Shown here: piece after piece, positions 1-7,788 of the stretch
Position numbering within the stretch: the first letter of the stretch is position 1
Layout of the letters: each line of letters begins with the position of its first letter
NCBI GenBank assembly: GCA_026392325.1
Contig: JAPLCH010000155.1
Location: 734 to 15,213 of the forward strand
Source of the DNA: Solirubrobacterales bacterium
Lineage (GTDB): Bacteria; Actinomycetota; Thermoleophilia; Solirubrobacterales; Solirubrobacteraceae
Length of the DNA: 14,480 nucleotides
Direction: 5' to 3'
The notes under the pieces: model-generated
What the model was told of the DNA's origin: nothing
What the model saw: the letters and a program-made list of their open reading frames with translations, nothing else
Databases searched by the model: none
Made by a program: the position numbers and the translations under genes

Positions 1-2
1 TC

Positions 3-1346
3 AAGGAGCATCGACTGGATGACTCCGCCCTGACGACCGTTGACGCCGGTGAGATTCTGGAGGCTGGGCCGTTCACCATCGAGATGATTCACCTGACCCA
101 CTCGATTCCTGACGCCCGAGCGGTTGCAGTGGGAACACCTGCCGGAACAGTGCTGTTCACCGGTGATTACAAGTTTGACCAGACTCCGGTTGCTGGAGAA
201 CCGGCAGACATGGCCAGGCTCGCTGAACTTGGGGCAGAGGGAGTACTCCTGCTTTGTGGCGATTCAACCAACGCCGACCGTCCGGGTTTCTCGCCTTCTG
301 AAAGTCTTGTTGGTCCTGCACTGGTTGAGGTCTTCGAACGCTGCGAAGGGCGGATCATCGTCACCAGCTTCGCCTCCAACGTCCATCGTGTTCAGCAGGT
401 TGTGGACGCGGCTGAGGTAACTGGCCGGAAGATCGCGCTTGTAGGTCGCTCAATGGTGAAGAACTCAAAGATCGCAAAGACGCTTGGTCACATTGACATT
501 CCACCGGGAATGCTCATTCAGCCACGGGAGATCAACGACTTCAAGGATGAAGACGTGGTTGTTGTCTCGACTGGTTCTCAGGGAGAGCCGCTTTCGGCTC
601 TGCGTCGAATGGCCCACCATGATCACCAACAGATTGAGCTGCACAGCGGGGACACAATCGTCTTCTCAGCTACTCCAGTTCCAGGCAATGAGCGTGCTGT
701 GAACGAGACTGTTGACCGTCTCTTCCAGATTGGTTGCACTGTGATCACTGCCGATGACGCTCCGATTCACGCTTCCGGACATGGTTATTCGGAGGAGCTC
801 AAGCTGATGCTGAACTTGACTCGTCCGAGGTACTTCATGCCAGTCCACGGTGATGCCAAGCGGTTGAGGTTGCATCGCGAGCTTGCTGAGCAGGTTGGTA
901 TTGCACCAGAGAACATTTTCGAGTCAGCTAATGGCCTGCCCCTTGATATGGATGCCTCGGGAGCGCGTTTTGGACCTGAAGAGCACTCCGGGGTTCTGCT
1001 TGTCGACGGAATGGAGTTTGGCGAGCCGTCAGATGCTGCTGTTCGGGATAGGCGGACGATCGCCGACGATGGAGTGATCGTTGTGGTTGTCGCGGTTAGT
1101 GCCCAATCGGGCGAGCTTGTCTCGGAGCCTGAAGTTGTGCTCCGTGGCATCGCAATCGGCGCTGAGAGCGACTTGGTTGTGAAGGCCGTTCGCGAGGCAG
1201 CTGCAGACGCGTGCGCTAGGGCTGCTGAGACTCGTGAGCGCGATCGGGAAGATTTGGAACGTCGAGTTCATGACGCGGTAGCTGAGAAAATCAGCAAGGC
1301 ACGGCGCAGCCGTCCGCTCGTAGTACCCGTCGTAATCGAAGCTTAA
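3..1346 (+). CDS. rnj: Ribonuclease J (5' partial)
   Basis: RNase J is a metallo-beta-lactamase/beta-CASP ribonuclease with 5'-3' exo- and endonuclease activity in mRNA decay and rRNA maturation. The frame is open from base 3, so the start lies upstream; 447 residues are visible of a usual ~555, and the N-terminal HxHxDH metal site is missing only because the window cuts it off. Visible motifs are HSIPDA (99-116), GDYKFD (about 162-179), GDSTNADRPG (about 258-287), the beta-CASP segments FASNVHR and STGSQGEP, the metal-binding HASGHG (about 768-785) and PVHGD (about 840-854). The C-terminal domain runs to the stop. It converges on the histidine kinase gene with a 9-base gap. In many actinobacteria this gene follows dapA and precedes ftsK; here a two-component system lies between it and ftsK. 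Family assignment is firm. Confidence 0.95.
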   Translation, partial: KEHRLDDSALTTVDAGEILEAGPFTIEMIHLTHSIPDARAVAVGTPAGTVLFTGDYKFDQTPVAGEPADMARLAELGAEGVLLLCGDSTNADRPGFSPSESLVGPALVEVFERCEGRIIVTSFASNVHRVQQVVDAAEVTGRKIALVGRSMVKNSKIAKTLGHIDIPPGMLIQPREINDFKDEDVVVVSTGSQGEPLSALRRMAHHDHQQIELHSGDTIVFSATPVPGNERAVNETVDRLFQIGCTVITADDAPIHASGHGYSEELKLMLNLTRPRYFMPVHGDAKRLRLHRELAEQVGIAPENIFESANGLPLDMDASGARFGPEEHSGVLLVDGMEFGEPSDAAVRDRRTIADDGVIVVVVAVSAQSGELVSEPEVVLRGIAIGAESDLVVKAVREAAADACARAAETRERDREDLERRVHDAVAEKISKARRSRPLVVPVVIEA

Positions 1347-1355
1347 AGACGCCTC

Positions 1356-2702
1356 TTATCTGGGCAGGCGGAGCGTAAAGCACGCTCCGCCGAGCTCAGA
1401 GTCGCCAACGCTGATTGAGCCGCCAAGCGATTCCGCTGTGCTCTTCACAATTGCGAGACCGAGGCCAGTGCTGCCCGCAGTGTCTCCTTCTGCGCGAAAG
1501 AATCGGTTGAAGATCTTCGTTCTCTCTTCCGGTGGGATACCGGTCCCGCCATCGGCGACTGTCAGAACTACTGAGCTTTCATCGCTGAGGCCTCCGATGT
1601 GGATCTTGGTCCCAGACACAGTGTGTAGCGCAGCGTTCTCAATCAGGTTCCGAAGCGCTCTGACTACCGCGTCCCGGTCAGATACGAAGACCGTCCCGTC
1701 ATCCGCGGAGGTGACCGTGTGACCCGAAACTCGGGCCGAGGCATCGGTGATTGCTGACTGGATGACTTCAGCCAGCGAACACTCCTGAACCCTTGCCTCT
1801 GGGGTATCGCCCTTCGCGAGCGTCAGCAGGTCGGCAACTATCCTCGCCATCCGCCGAGCCGCGCGAAGGGAGGAGGTTGCGTCTTCTCGGATCTGCTCGG
1901 GCGCGTCCGCCTCGAGAAGCTCCAGGTTTCCGATCAAGGACGTCAGGGGTGTTCTGAGCTCGTGTGAAGCGTCTGCCACAAAGGCTTTCTGTCGCTCGAG
2001 GGAACCCTCGGTTTGCAGCCGGGCCCGGTCCACTTCTGATAGAGCGGAAGAGAGCGTCACCGCCAGCTCATGAATTTCGTCGTTGGACTGGGGGATGGGA
2101 ATTTCAAGGCTGGAGTCACCAGTTGTGGCAATTCTCTGGGCGGCGCTGGTCAGGTCCGCGACAGGGCGCATGGCCTGTCGCGCCAACGCCAATCCTGCGA
2201 GCAGCGCCAGACCTGCTCCAGCCAGAACCCCAAAGAGGAGGAGGAACCACATGCGACCCACGGTTGCGTCGATGCTCCCCAGGGAACGGGAGTACTGCAG
2301 AAGCGCATAGCCCGATGGGGTCGCTCTAAGCAATCGAGTTTCGAGCTGTTCGCCCTGCAGTGTTCTCGAACCAGGGGCCGTAAGGCCCACATCCGGCGCA
2401 TCGGGAGTGTCATCAATTCGATCACCGGTGTAGGAAAGGACTCGGATGTGGGCTTTCTGAGACGCGGCGTAGTCGTCAATGTTGACCCCTGAGAGCCTCC
2501 AGCCATTGCGCGTTAGACCCACCTGAAGTTCAGTCTGCAACGTCGTAGCGGCCGATGCCGTCTCCTTTCGGAAATTACCTGTGAGCCGGTCGGAGAGAAG
2601 CGAACCGATACCAAGCGCAAACACGAGAAGAATCGCTAGCGTCAAGGCTGCGGACCCGCCGGCCAGTCGCCAGCGGATGGGAAGTGTCCTGAGACGGGAC
2701 AC
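1356..2702 (-). CDS. Two-component sensor histidine kinase, HAMP/HisKA/HATPase (MprB/TcrY-like)
   Basis: Membrane sensor kinase of 448 residues when read from the GTG at 2702. This start is preferred: an AGGA (2713-2710) lies 7 bases before it, it falls just after the response regulator stop, and reading further upstream only gives an arginine-rich tail overlapping that gene in another frame. A TTG at 2708 that overlaps the regulator's stop is the alternative. Layout: membrane segment about 14-36, extracytoplasmic sensor region 37-150, second membrane segment 151-175, HAMP linker to about 225, HisKA with phospho-accepting His247 in ASHELRTPL, then the ATPase domain with N box NLIENA (352-357), G1 box DGGTGIP (384-390), F box FNRFF and G2 box TGLGLAIV (412-419). 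All catalytic boxes look intact. It should phosphorylate the regulator encoded just upstream. The signal sensed cannot be told from sequence. Confidence 0.9.
   Translation of the reverse strand: MSRLRTLPIRWRLAGGSAALTLAILLVFALGIGSLLSDRLTGNFRKETASAATTLQTELQVGLTRNGWRLSGVNIDDYAASQKAHIRVLSYTGDRIDDTPDAPDVGLTAPGSRTLQGEQLETRLLRATPSGYALLQYSRSLGSIDATVGRMWFLLLFGVLAGAGLALLAGLALARQAMRPVADLTSAAQRIATTGDSSLEIPIPQSNDEIHELAVTLSSALSEVDRARLQTEGSLERQKAFVADASHELRTPLTSLIGNLELLEADAPEQIREDATSSLRAARRMARIVADLLTLAKGDTPEARVQECSLAEVIQSAITDASARVSGHTVTSADDGTVFVSDRDAVVRALRNLIENAALHTVSGTKIHIGGLSDESSVVLTVADGGTGIPPEERTKIFNRFFRAEGDTAGSTGLGLAIVKSTAESLGGSISVGDSELGGACFTLRLPR
1367..1391. terminator. Perfect 10-bp inverted repeat, possible bidirectional terminator hairpin
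   Basis: GGCGGAGCGT (1367-1376) and ACGCTCCGCC (1382-1391) are perfect reverse complements around a 5-base loop, AAAGC. The hairpin begins 20 bases after the RNase J stop and lies wholly inside the last codons of the convergent kinase gene. No T-run follows it on either strand, so it is not a classical intrinsic terminator. Its position between two convergent genes suggests it stops or pauses RNA polymerase from the left, or protects the 3' end. Role inferred; structure seen directly. Confidence 0.5.
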
Positions 2703-2704
2703 GG

Positions 2705-3403
2705 TCAATTCCTGATGACGTAACCCGCGCCCCGGACCGTCTGAAGGACTCGTTCCTCGCCGTTCTCTTCGAGCTTGCGCCGGAGATTGGAGACGAAGAC
2801 CTCGATGGTGTTTGTTTCGGCGAATGGGGAGTATCCCCAAACCTCTTCGAGAAGCTGCTGTCTGGAGATGACTATTCCACGGTTCTGGAGCAGGAAGACG
2901 AGCATTTCAAACTCTCGGCTTGTGAGCTCAAGTGGCCGTCCATCAATTGTTCCCAACATTGTGTCGGGATCAAGGATCAGCGAGCCGGCAACGAGTGCCG
3001 CGGCTCCCTTCGGAGGACGACGTCTGAACACAGAACGCATACGAGCAAGAAGCTCCTCTCGGTTGAACGGCTTTACGACATAGTCGTCCAGCCCGGAATC
3101 GAGGCCCTCCACCTTGTCTTCGGGCTCGTCGCGGGCGGTCAAAGCGATGATCCCCGCCTCAAAGCCTCCCGAGCGCAGGGTCTGGGCAACCTTGACACCG
3201 TCAAGCTTTGGAAGCCCGAGGTCAAGTAGAACCAAGTCCGGCTTGAATGTCGCCACCTCAGTCAGAGCGAGTTCACCATCTTCTGCAATCCGGGCCTCAA
3301 GTCCAGCTCCCCTCAGGATCCTTGTGAGGACGGAAGCAATGTCTGGATCATCCTCAACAACGAGGATTCTGAGAGCACGTCCGGGGTCGGGCCAATTATC
3401 CAT
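2705..3403 (-). CDS. OmpR/PhoB-family response regulator
   Basis: A 232-residue DNA-binding regulator. The receiver domain (about 11-125) has the acidic pair in VEDDPD, phospho-accepting Asp61 in LLDLGLP, switch Thr89 in ALTARDE and Lys111 in VVKPFN. A winged-helix domain (about 135-230) includes LELTSREFEML, the recognition-helix segment TIEVFVSNLRRKLE and the closing GAGYVI. It leads the kinase gene in a two-gene operon; the kinase GTG begins 2 bases after this stop. The ATG at 3403 is the only reasonable start before the receiver fold and has no Shine-Dalgarno, but a TACCAT hexamer sits 6 bases before it (see the promoter entry). It is divergent from ftsK with 40 bases between the start codons. 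Target genes are unknown. Confidence 0.92.
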   Translation of the reverse strand: MDNWPDPGRALRILVVEDDPDIASVLTRILRGAGLEARIAEDGELALTEVATFKPDLVLLDLGLPKLDGVKVAQTLRSGGFEAGIIALTARDEPEDKVEGLDSGLDDYVVKPFNREELLARMRSVFRRRPPKGAAALVAGSLILDPDTMLGTIDGRPLELTSREFEMLVFLLQNRGIVISRQQLLEEVWGYSPFAETNTIEVFVSNLRRKLEENGEERVLQTVRGAGYVIRN

Positions 3404-3409
3404 TGCTCA

Positions 3410-3415
3410 ATGGTA
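3410..3415 (-). promoter_or_regulatory. Candidate -10 element for a leaderless response-regulator mRNA
   Basis: On the minus strand TACCAT ends 6 bases before the ATG at 3403, which would place the transcription start at or next to the A of the start codon. No Shine-Dalgarno is present. TANNNT at this distance is the known signature of leaderless actinobacterial genes. No convincing -35 seen. Confidence 0.5.
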
Positions 3416-3443
3416 GTCGTGGTGGGAAGGTTCCCGCCTACTT

Positions 3444-5945
3444 ATGTCGAACGGATCTCCGATGGCCGCCAGCAGTAAAAAGAAGACAAGCGCAAAGAAG
3501 CCGGCCGCTAAGCCGCGGAAGCCTGCTGCCAAAAAGGCTCCGCCGCGGAAGAAACCAGCGACGCGCACCACCGCCAATCGAAAGCCTGTCAAGACGACGG
3601 TTCTGACTCCAGTTCAGGTTGACCTCGCAGGTGTGGGCCTCGCAGTCTTGGGTACTTTCCTCGCCGCTGTCGTTTGGGGCGGTTGGAGCGGAGGTCCCTT
3701 TGGTCAGGGACTGGATAGCGGTTTCAGGCTCATTGTCGGGTCCTTGGCGGTACTGGTTCCGATCCTGCTCATAGCCGCAGGAATACTTCTTGTCGCCCGA
3801 GAGACTGTCCCTGTCAGCACATCGGCGCGGGTGGGGATTGGCCTGTTGATCTGTGGATCCTGTCTGGCGCTGACAGCAGGCACGTTTGGTCTGGGACCGG
3901 CTTCCCCGACAGCTTCTTGGTCGAGTGCATCAATGGAAGCCCGGGGTGGGGTAATTGGTCAGGGCCTCAACTCCGCAGCGTCTGCAGCCGCCTCTTCGCT
4001 TGGCGCTCATCTTCTCGCAGTGTTTCTGCTCCTCGCCGGTTTTGTGTTGGTCTCTGGCATCCGGATATCCACCGTGTTCAGACAGGCTGCTGACAGCGCT
4101 GCAGATGCAACCAGGGCTCTTTCTGCCGCTGCGTCGCAGAGAGATTCAACACGGACTGAAAAGGCCAAGGGCAAATCCACTAAGAGTCCCGCAGAGGTTG
4201 AGCCTGAGCGGTTGCTCCCTCCTGAACCGGAACTTGACGAGCTGGTTGTTCGGGCCACTCATGTTGAGGCTGGTCCTCCACCGGAGTTGGATGAGTTGGA
4301 CGACGATCTCCCAGCGTGGATTGATCCGCCTGAGCCAGAGCCAGAACCGATCTTGGAGGCCGCTGATGACGAGTCCGAGGGTATGGACCTTTCTGATGTT
4401 GACCCTGAGGATCTGACTCCCCAAGGCCGGTACCGCTCAAGTGTCGTTGACGACCCCAAGTTCAAGTGGCGTCAGCCTCCAAAGAGTCTTCTGACTCGAT
4501 CTCCCAAGTTGAAGTCAACCGGCAGCGCTGAGCGAACAGAGACGGCAAAGACACTTGTTGAGTCGTTGGGGCACCACGGTGTCAAGGCGGAGATTGTCGG
4601 GACCGTCTCTGGCCCGCACATAACCCGCTACGAGCTCAAGCTGGCCCCTGGAACCAAGGTGAGCAAGGTTGCCCAGCTGAGGGATGACCTTGCATACGCA
4701 CTCGCATCAACCGACATCAGAATCCTTGCTCCAATTCCAGGCAAGCAGGCTGTCGGTGTGGAGGTCCCCAATGCAGAGAGGCAGATGGTCACTCTCGGAG
4801 ACGTGTGGCAGGCACCTCCAGAAGGTTGGTCTCCTCTTACTGTCTGGCTCGGAAAGGATGTTGCGGGCCGTGCGATCGGAGCCGACCTTGCCCGCATGCC
4901 ACACCTTCTTGTTGCTGGCACGACCGGAGCTGGCAAGTCGGGCTGTGTAAACGCCATGCTGAGTTCGATCCTGCTGCGGGCAACTCCTAAGGAAGTTCGC
5001 CTTGTTCTTGTGGATCCGAAACAGGTTGAGCTGAATCACTACGAGAGCGTTCCTCATCTGATGACGCCTGTGATCACCAACCCCAGGCAGGCTGCAAATG
5101 CTCTCGCCAATCTCGTTCGGGAGATGGAGCAGCGTTACGCCCTGATGGCAATCTGCCGTACCAGGGGCCTGCCCGAACTCAATGCTTCGAGAGAGGCCCG
5201 TGGGGAGCCTGCTCTTCCATACATTCTCTGCGTGATTGACGAGCTCGCCGATCTCATGATGGTTGCTCCGACGGAGGTTGAGGACGCGATCATCAGGCTC
5301 GCGCAGAAGGCTCGGGCAGTTGGCATCCATCTGGTTCTGGCCACGCAGTCTCCGAGGGTGGATGTGATCACAGGAATGATCAAGGCGAATGTTCCCTCCC
5401 GGATTGCCTTCGCGGTTTCATCCCAGACTGATTCGAGGGTGATTCTCGATCAGAACGGGGCGGAGACCCTTCTCGGTCAAGGGGACATGCTGTTCGCTCC
5501 GGTAGGAACTTCCAAGCTCCAGAGGATTCAGGGCGCGTACATCGATGAGGCTCAGATCGCAGCCATCTGCGAGCACTGGAGAGCCCAGGGCGAGCCCACA
5601 TTCAATGAGGATCTCCTTGAGGAAGTTGTCCAAGACAAGTCGAAGGGCGAGGGCTCAGATGAGTTTGATCCCGACGAGGATGATCTTCTCGAGTCGGCGA
5701 TCACTCTTGTTGCAGAAATGCAGACTGCTTCTACCAGCATGCTCCAAAGGCGACTTCGAGTTGGTTATACGCGCGCCGGCCGCCTGATTGACATGCTCGA
5801 GCGAAGAGGTGTGATCTCGGGTTATGAGGGGTCCAAGCCTCGCCAGGTGCTCGTCACAGAAGCCGACCTTCCTCGGGTCCTTGCGCAGCTGGGCAGTGGT
5901 GAGCCAGCCCAGTCTTCACTCAAGATTGACACCGACGAGGTCTGA
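3444..5945 (+). CDS. ftsK: DNA translocase FtsK/SpoIIIE
   Basis: Septum-anchored DNA pump that clears and aligns chromosomes during division. 833 residues. Residues 1-50 are a lysine/alanine/proline-rich cytoplasmic tail. Four membrane segments follow at about 55-80, 92-118, 126-150 and 190-212, then an acidic, proline-rich linker to about 340. The motor domain carries Walker A GTTGAGKS (492-499), the DPKQVELNHYE segment and Walker B with Asp599-Glu600 in ILCVIDELAD. The C-terminal winged-helix gamma domain (about 750-815, including QRRLRVGYTRAGRL) normally reads KOPS-like polarity sequences and, where present, activates XerCD. Start uncertain: ATG 3444 is the first possible one, ATG 3462 (MAASSKKK) is the alternative, and neither has a good Shine-Dalgarno; GGAAGG at 3425-3430 is 13 bases before the first. 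Divergent from the two-component operon. Confidence 0.96.
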   Translation: MSNGSPMAASSKKKTSAKKPAAKPRKPAAKKAPPRKKPATRTTANRKPVKTTVLTPVQVDLAGVGLAVLGTFLAAVVWGGWSGGPFGQGLDSGFRLIVGSLAVLVPILLIAAGILLVARETVPVSTSARVGIGLLICGSCLALTAGTFGLGPASPTASWSSASMEARGGVIGQGLNSAASAAASSLGAHLLAVFLLLAGFVLVSGIRISTVFRQAADSAADATRALSAAASQRDSTRTEKAKGKSTKSPAEVEPERLLPPEPELDELVVRATHVEAGPPPELDELDDDLPAWIDPPEPEPEPILEAADDESEGMDLSDVDPEDLTPQGRYRSSVVDDPKFKWRQPPKSLLTRSPKLKSTGSAERTETAKTLVESLGHHGVKAEIVGTVSGPHITRYELKLAPGTKVSKVAQLRDDLAYALASTDIRILAPIPGKQAVGVEVPNAERQMVTLGDVWQAPPEGWSPLTVWLGKDVAGRAIGADLARMPHLLVAGTTGAGKSGCVNAMLSSILLRATPKEVRLVLVDPKQVELNHYESVPHLMTPVITNPRQAANALANLVREMEQRYALMAICRTRGLPELNASREARGEPALPYILCVIDELADLMMVAPTEVEDAIIRLAQKARAVGIHLVLATQSPRVDVITGMIKANVPSRIAFAVSSQTDSRVILDQNGAETLLGQGDMLFAPVGTSKLQRIQGAYIDEAQIAAICEHWRAQGEPTFNEDLLEEVVQDKSKGEGSDEFDPDEDDLLESAITLVAEMQTASTSMLQRRLRVGYTRAGRLIDMLERRGVISGYEGSKPRQVLVTEADLPRVLAQLGSGEPAQSSLKIDTDEV

Positions 5946-5962
5946 GCCGCTCCGAACGTCGC

Positions 5963-5968
5963 TAGCCT
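5963..5968 (+). promoter_or_regulatory. Candidate -10 element for a leaderless rodZ-like mRNA
   Basis: TAGCCT lies 7 bases before the ATG at 5976, in the short gap after ftsK. No Shine-Dalgarno precedes this ATG. The placement fits a leaderless transcript independent of ftsK read-through. No matching -35 at 16-18 bases was recognised. Confidence 0.4.
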
Positions 5969-5975
5969 CCTCCAG

Positions 5976-6344
5976 ATGGAGATAGGTCACACCCTCAGAG
6001 AGACCCGACTGCGGCTCGGTATCGAAATCGCAGATGTAGAAGAGAAGACCAAGATCCGGGCCAAGTTCCTTCGGGCACTCGAGAACGAGGAATGGCAGGT
6101 CATTCCGGAGGACATCTACGTGAAGAAGTTCCTCGAAACGTACGCGTCAACTCTTGGCCTTGATCCACGGCCGCTCGTTGAGCTTTACGTGATCCGCACT
6201 TCGGTGCCGGAAAGCCACTCAACGCGAAGGGGACCCCGCGGACGTGCTTCAGGCAGCAGCGACGGCTGGCGGAAACTTCTGCTTGGAGCTGCGCTTTTGG
6301 CAGCCTTGGTCGCACTTCTGCTGGTGGGTACTGGTCAGCTGTGA
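5976..6344 (+). CDS. Short RodZ-like protein: HTH domain plus C-terminal membrane segment
   Basis: 122 residues. The first 70 form a Cro/C1-type HTH of the HTH_25 kind found in RodZ: METLRETR-like start (IGHTLRETRLRLG), the helix pair IEIADVEEKTKI and FLRALENEEW, then the typical YVKKFLETYASTLGLDP. A serine/arginine/glycine-rich linker (77-98) leads to one hydrophobic helix at about 100-118, and the protein ends two residues after it. Full RodZ proteins continue outside the membrane with a DUF4115-like domain; none exists here. RodZ anchors MreB and helps set cell shape, so a cytoskeletal or division-linked membrane anchor is plausible, but no mreB is visible and the function is inferred. Its stop overlaps the cinA start (GTGA), so the two are translationally coupled. 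Confidence 0.8.
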   Translation: MEIGHTLRETRLRLGIEIADVEEKTKIRAKFLRALENEEWQVIPEDIYVKKFLETYASTLGLDPRPLVELYVIRTSVPESHSTRRGPRGRASGSSDGWRKLLLGAALLAALVALLLVGTGQL

Positions 6345-7633
6345 TTCGAGCAGGGATCCTGATCACGGGAACTGAGGTTCTCACTGGAATAATCACCGAC
6401 CGCAATGGGCCCTGGCTATCTGAGCAGATGCGAGCCGTTGGATTGCAACCAGCACAGATAACCGTAGTTGGCGACCGGCCCGACGACGTGTTGAACGGCC
6501 TCAAGGCCATGAGGGAACAGAATCTCGACCTGATTGTCACAAGCGGCGGACTAGGCCCTACAGCTGACGATCTGACCGCTGAGGTCGTTGGCGAGTTCCA
6601 AGGCCGCGAAATGGCCCTTGATGTGCCGCTGGAGGGACGGATACCGGCGATCCTCAAGGGATTGAGTTCACGTTGGCCCAATCTGGACATGGAATCGGTC
6701 TTGGCTGCAAACCGAAAGCAGGCGGTTGTTCCAGTCGGTTCGACAATTCTGGAGCCGGTTGGAACTGCGCCCGGCCTGATTGTGTCACCAGGCGGGGAGC
6801 AGAAGGGCCCGATTGTCATTGTGCTTCCGGGACCGCCACGTGAGCTTCAACCAATGTGGAGGACAGCCATCAAGACCGGGGCCGTGGCTGAACTTCTTTC
6901 ACATGCGCCCACACTCGACCGCGAGATGATTCGAATGTTCGGAATTCCCGAATCCGAGCTTGCCGCCTCTCTCAGAAAGATTGAAGACGACGGAGTTGAT
7001 CTTTCACGTTTGGAAGTGACCACATGCCTCAGACGGGGGGAGATCGAGATTGCAACGACATTTGAGTCGGGTGACCGGAGGGTCTACGCGTCATTTTTGG
7101 AGGCAATCGAGCAAATACATGGGCCGCTGATCTTCTCCCGTAGCGAGGCCACCATCGACGACGTTGTTTCAGAACTCCTTGAGGGCAAAACCATTGCAAC
7201 CGCCGAGTCCTGCACCGGGGGGTTGCTTTCCGGACGGCTGGCCGACAAACCGGGAGCATCTGCCTATCTTCTTGGCGGAGTCGTCAGCTACGCAAACGAC
7301 GTAAAGACAGAGGCGCTTGGTGTAGACGCGGACCTGCTCTCGGAGAACGGGGCTGTGTCGGAGCCAGTTGCTCGAGCTATGGCTTCAGGCGTCCTCTCAA
7401 AGCTTGGGTCAGATCTTGGCGTATCCGTCACTGGCATTGCCGGCCCTGGTGGGGGAACTGAGGAGAAGCCTGTCGGTTCTGTCTGGTTTGCAGTCACGGA
7501 CGGCTCCGACTGGCTGGTTAGGGATCTTGTTATTCCCGGGGGTCGAGCTGACGTTCGCGACAGGTCCACAACAGTCGCGCTGCATCTGATTCGACGTTTT
7601 CTGCTGGGCGAGCACGACGACCCAGCTAGTTGA
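6341..7633 (+). CDS. cinA: CinA-family protein: MoCF-like domain plus PncC nicotinamide-nucleotide amidase domain
   Basis: 430 residues in two domains. The N-terminal half resembles molybdopterin-binding MoaB/MogA folds, with SGGLGPTADDLT at 68-79, and in CinA acts as an ADP-ribose/CoA pyrophosphatase-like part. The C-terminal half (about 275-425) is the PncC domain, which deamidates NMN to nicotinate mononucleotide in the pyridine nucleotide cycle; TAESCTGGLLSGRL (287-300) and GIAGPGGGTEEKPVGSVW mark it. Start is GTG 6341, overlapping the stop of the HTH gene by four bases, with MIRAGILITGTEVL a typical family beginning. CinA just before recA is a widespread arrangement originally linked to competence. 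Both domains look intact. Confidence 0.93.
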   Translation: MIRAGILITGTEVLTGIITDRNGPWLSEQMRAVGLQPAQITVVGDRPDDVLNGLKAMREQNLDLIVTSGGLGPTADDLTAEVVGEFQGREMALDVPLEGRIPAILKGLSSRWPNLDMESVLAANRKQAVVPVGSTILEPVGTAPGLIVSPGGEQKGPIVIVLPGPPRELQPMWRTAIKTGAVAELLSHAPTLDREMIRMFGIPESELAASLRKIEDDGVDLSRLEVTTCLRRGEIEIATTFESGDRRVYASFLEAIEQIHGPLIFSRSEATIDDVVSELLEGKTIATAESCTGGLLSGRLADKPGASAYLLGGVVSYANDVKTEALGVDADLLSENGAVSEPVARAMASGVLSKLGSDLGVSVTGIAGPGGGTEEKPVGSVWFAVTDGSDWLVRDLVIPGGRADVRDRSTTVALHLIRRFLLGEHDDPAS

Positions 7634-7788
7634 GTGCTGAACGGGTCTGTTTTGCGGCAGATTCCCGCTGTTCTCTGACTAATTGAGGCCTACAGTCTGA
7701 GCTGATTCCGTCCGCGGGGCAGCCTATCTTGGGTATCGCTCGGCACCGGTCGGGAATGAATGGCGCAGTGCGCCGAGAGGAGCTACCA
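7634..7788 (+). promoter_or_regulatory. cinA-recA intergenic region, recA leader
   Basis: At about 155 bases this is the longest gene-free stretch, and recA is the only gene here with an evident leader. A short hairpin, GGCGC (7762-7766), AGT, GCGCC (7770-7774), abuts a strong Shine-Dalgarno GAGAGGAG (7775-7782), 6 bases before the recA ATG. TATCTT at 7725-7730 is a possible -10, without a convincing -35. I found no actinobacterial SOS box (CGAAC-N4-GTTCG); the nearest look-alike, GAAC at about 7639, has no correctly spaced partner. An in-frame ATG at 7729 would add 20 residues with no family resemblance and is not chosen. Confidence 0.45.

Noticed and set aside
2703..2840. Longer start for the histidine kinase within the response regulator gene
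   Set aside because: The added 46 residues are an out-of-frame reading of the regulator; GTG 2702 has AGGA at 7 bases and directly precedes the first membrane segment.
4146..4465. Several overlapping minus-strand open frames opposite ftsK
   Set aside because: They are antisense shadows of the acidic, proline-rich linker with low-complexity composition and no ribosome-binding site.
7639..7660. GAAC...GTTT resembling an SOS box upstream of recA
   Set aside because: The half-sites are separated by 6 bases instead of 4 and the second is imperfect.
7729..7788. Upstream in-frame ATG giving recA a 20-residue extension
   Set aside because: The extension has no family likeness, and ATG 7789 has a strong Shine-Dalgarno at 6 bases.
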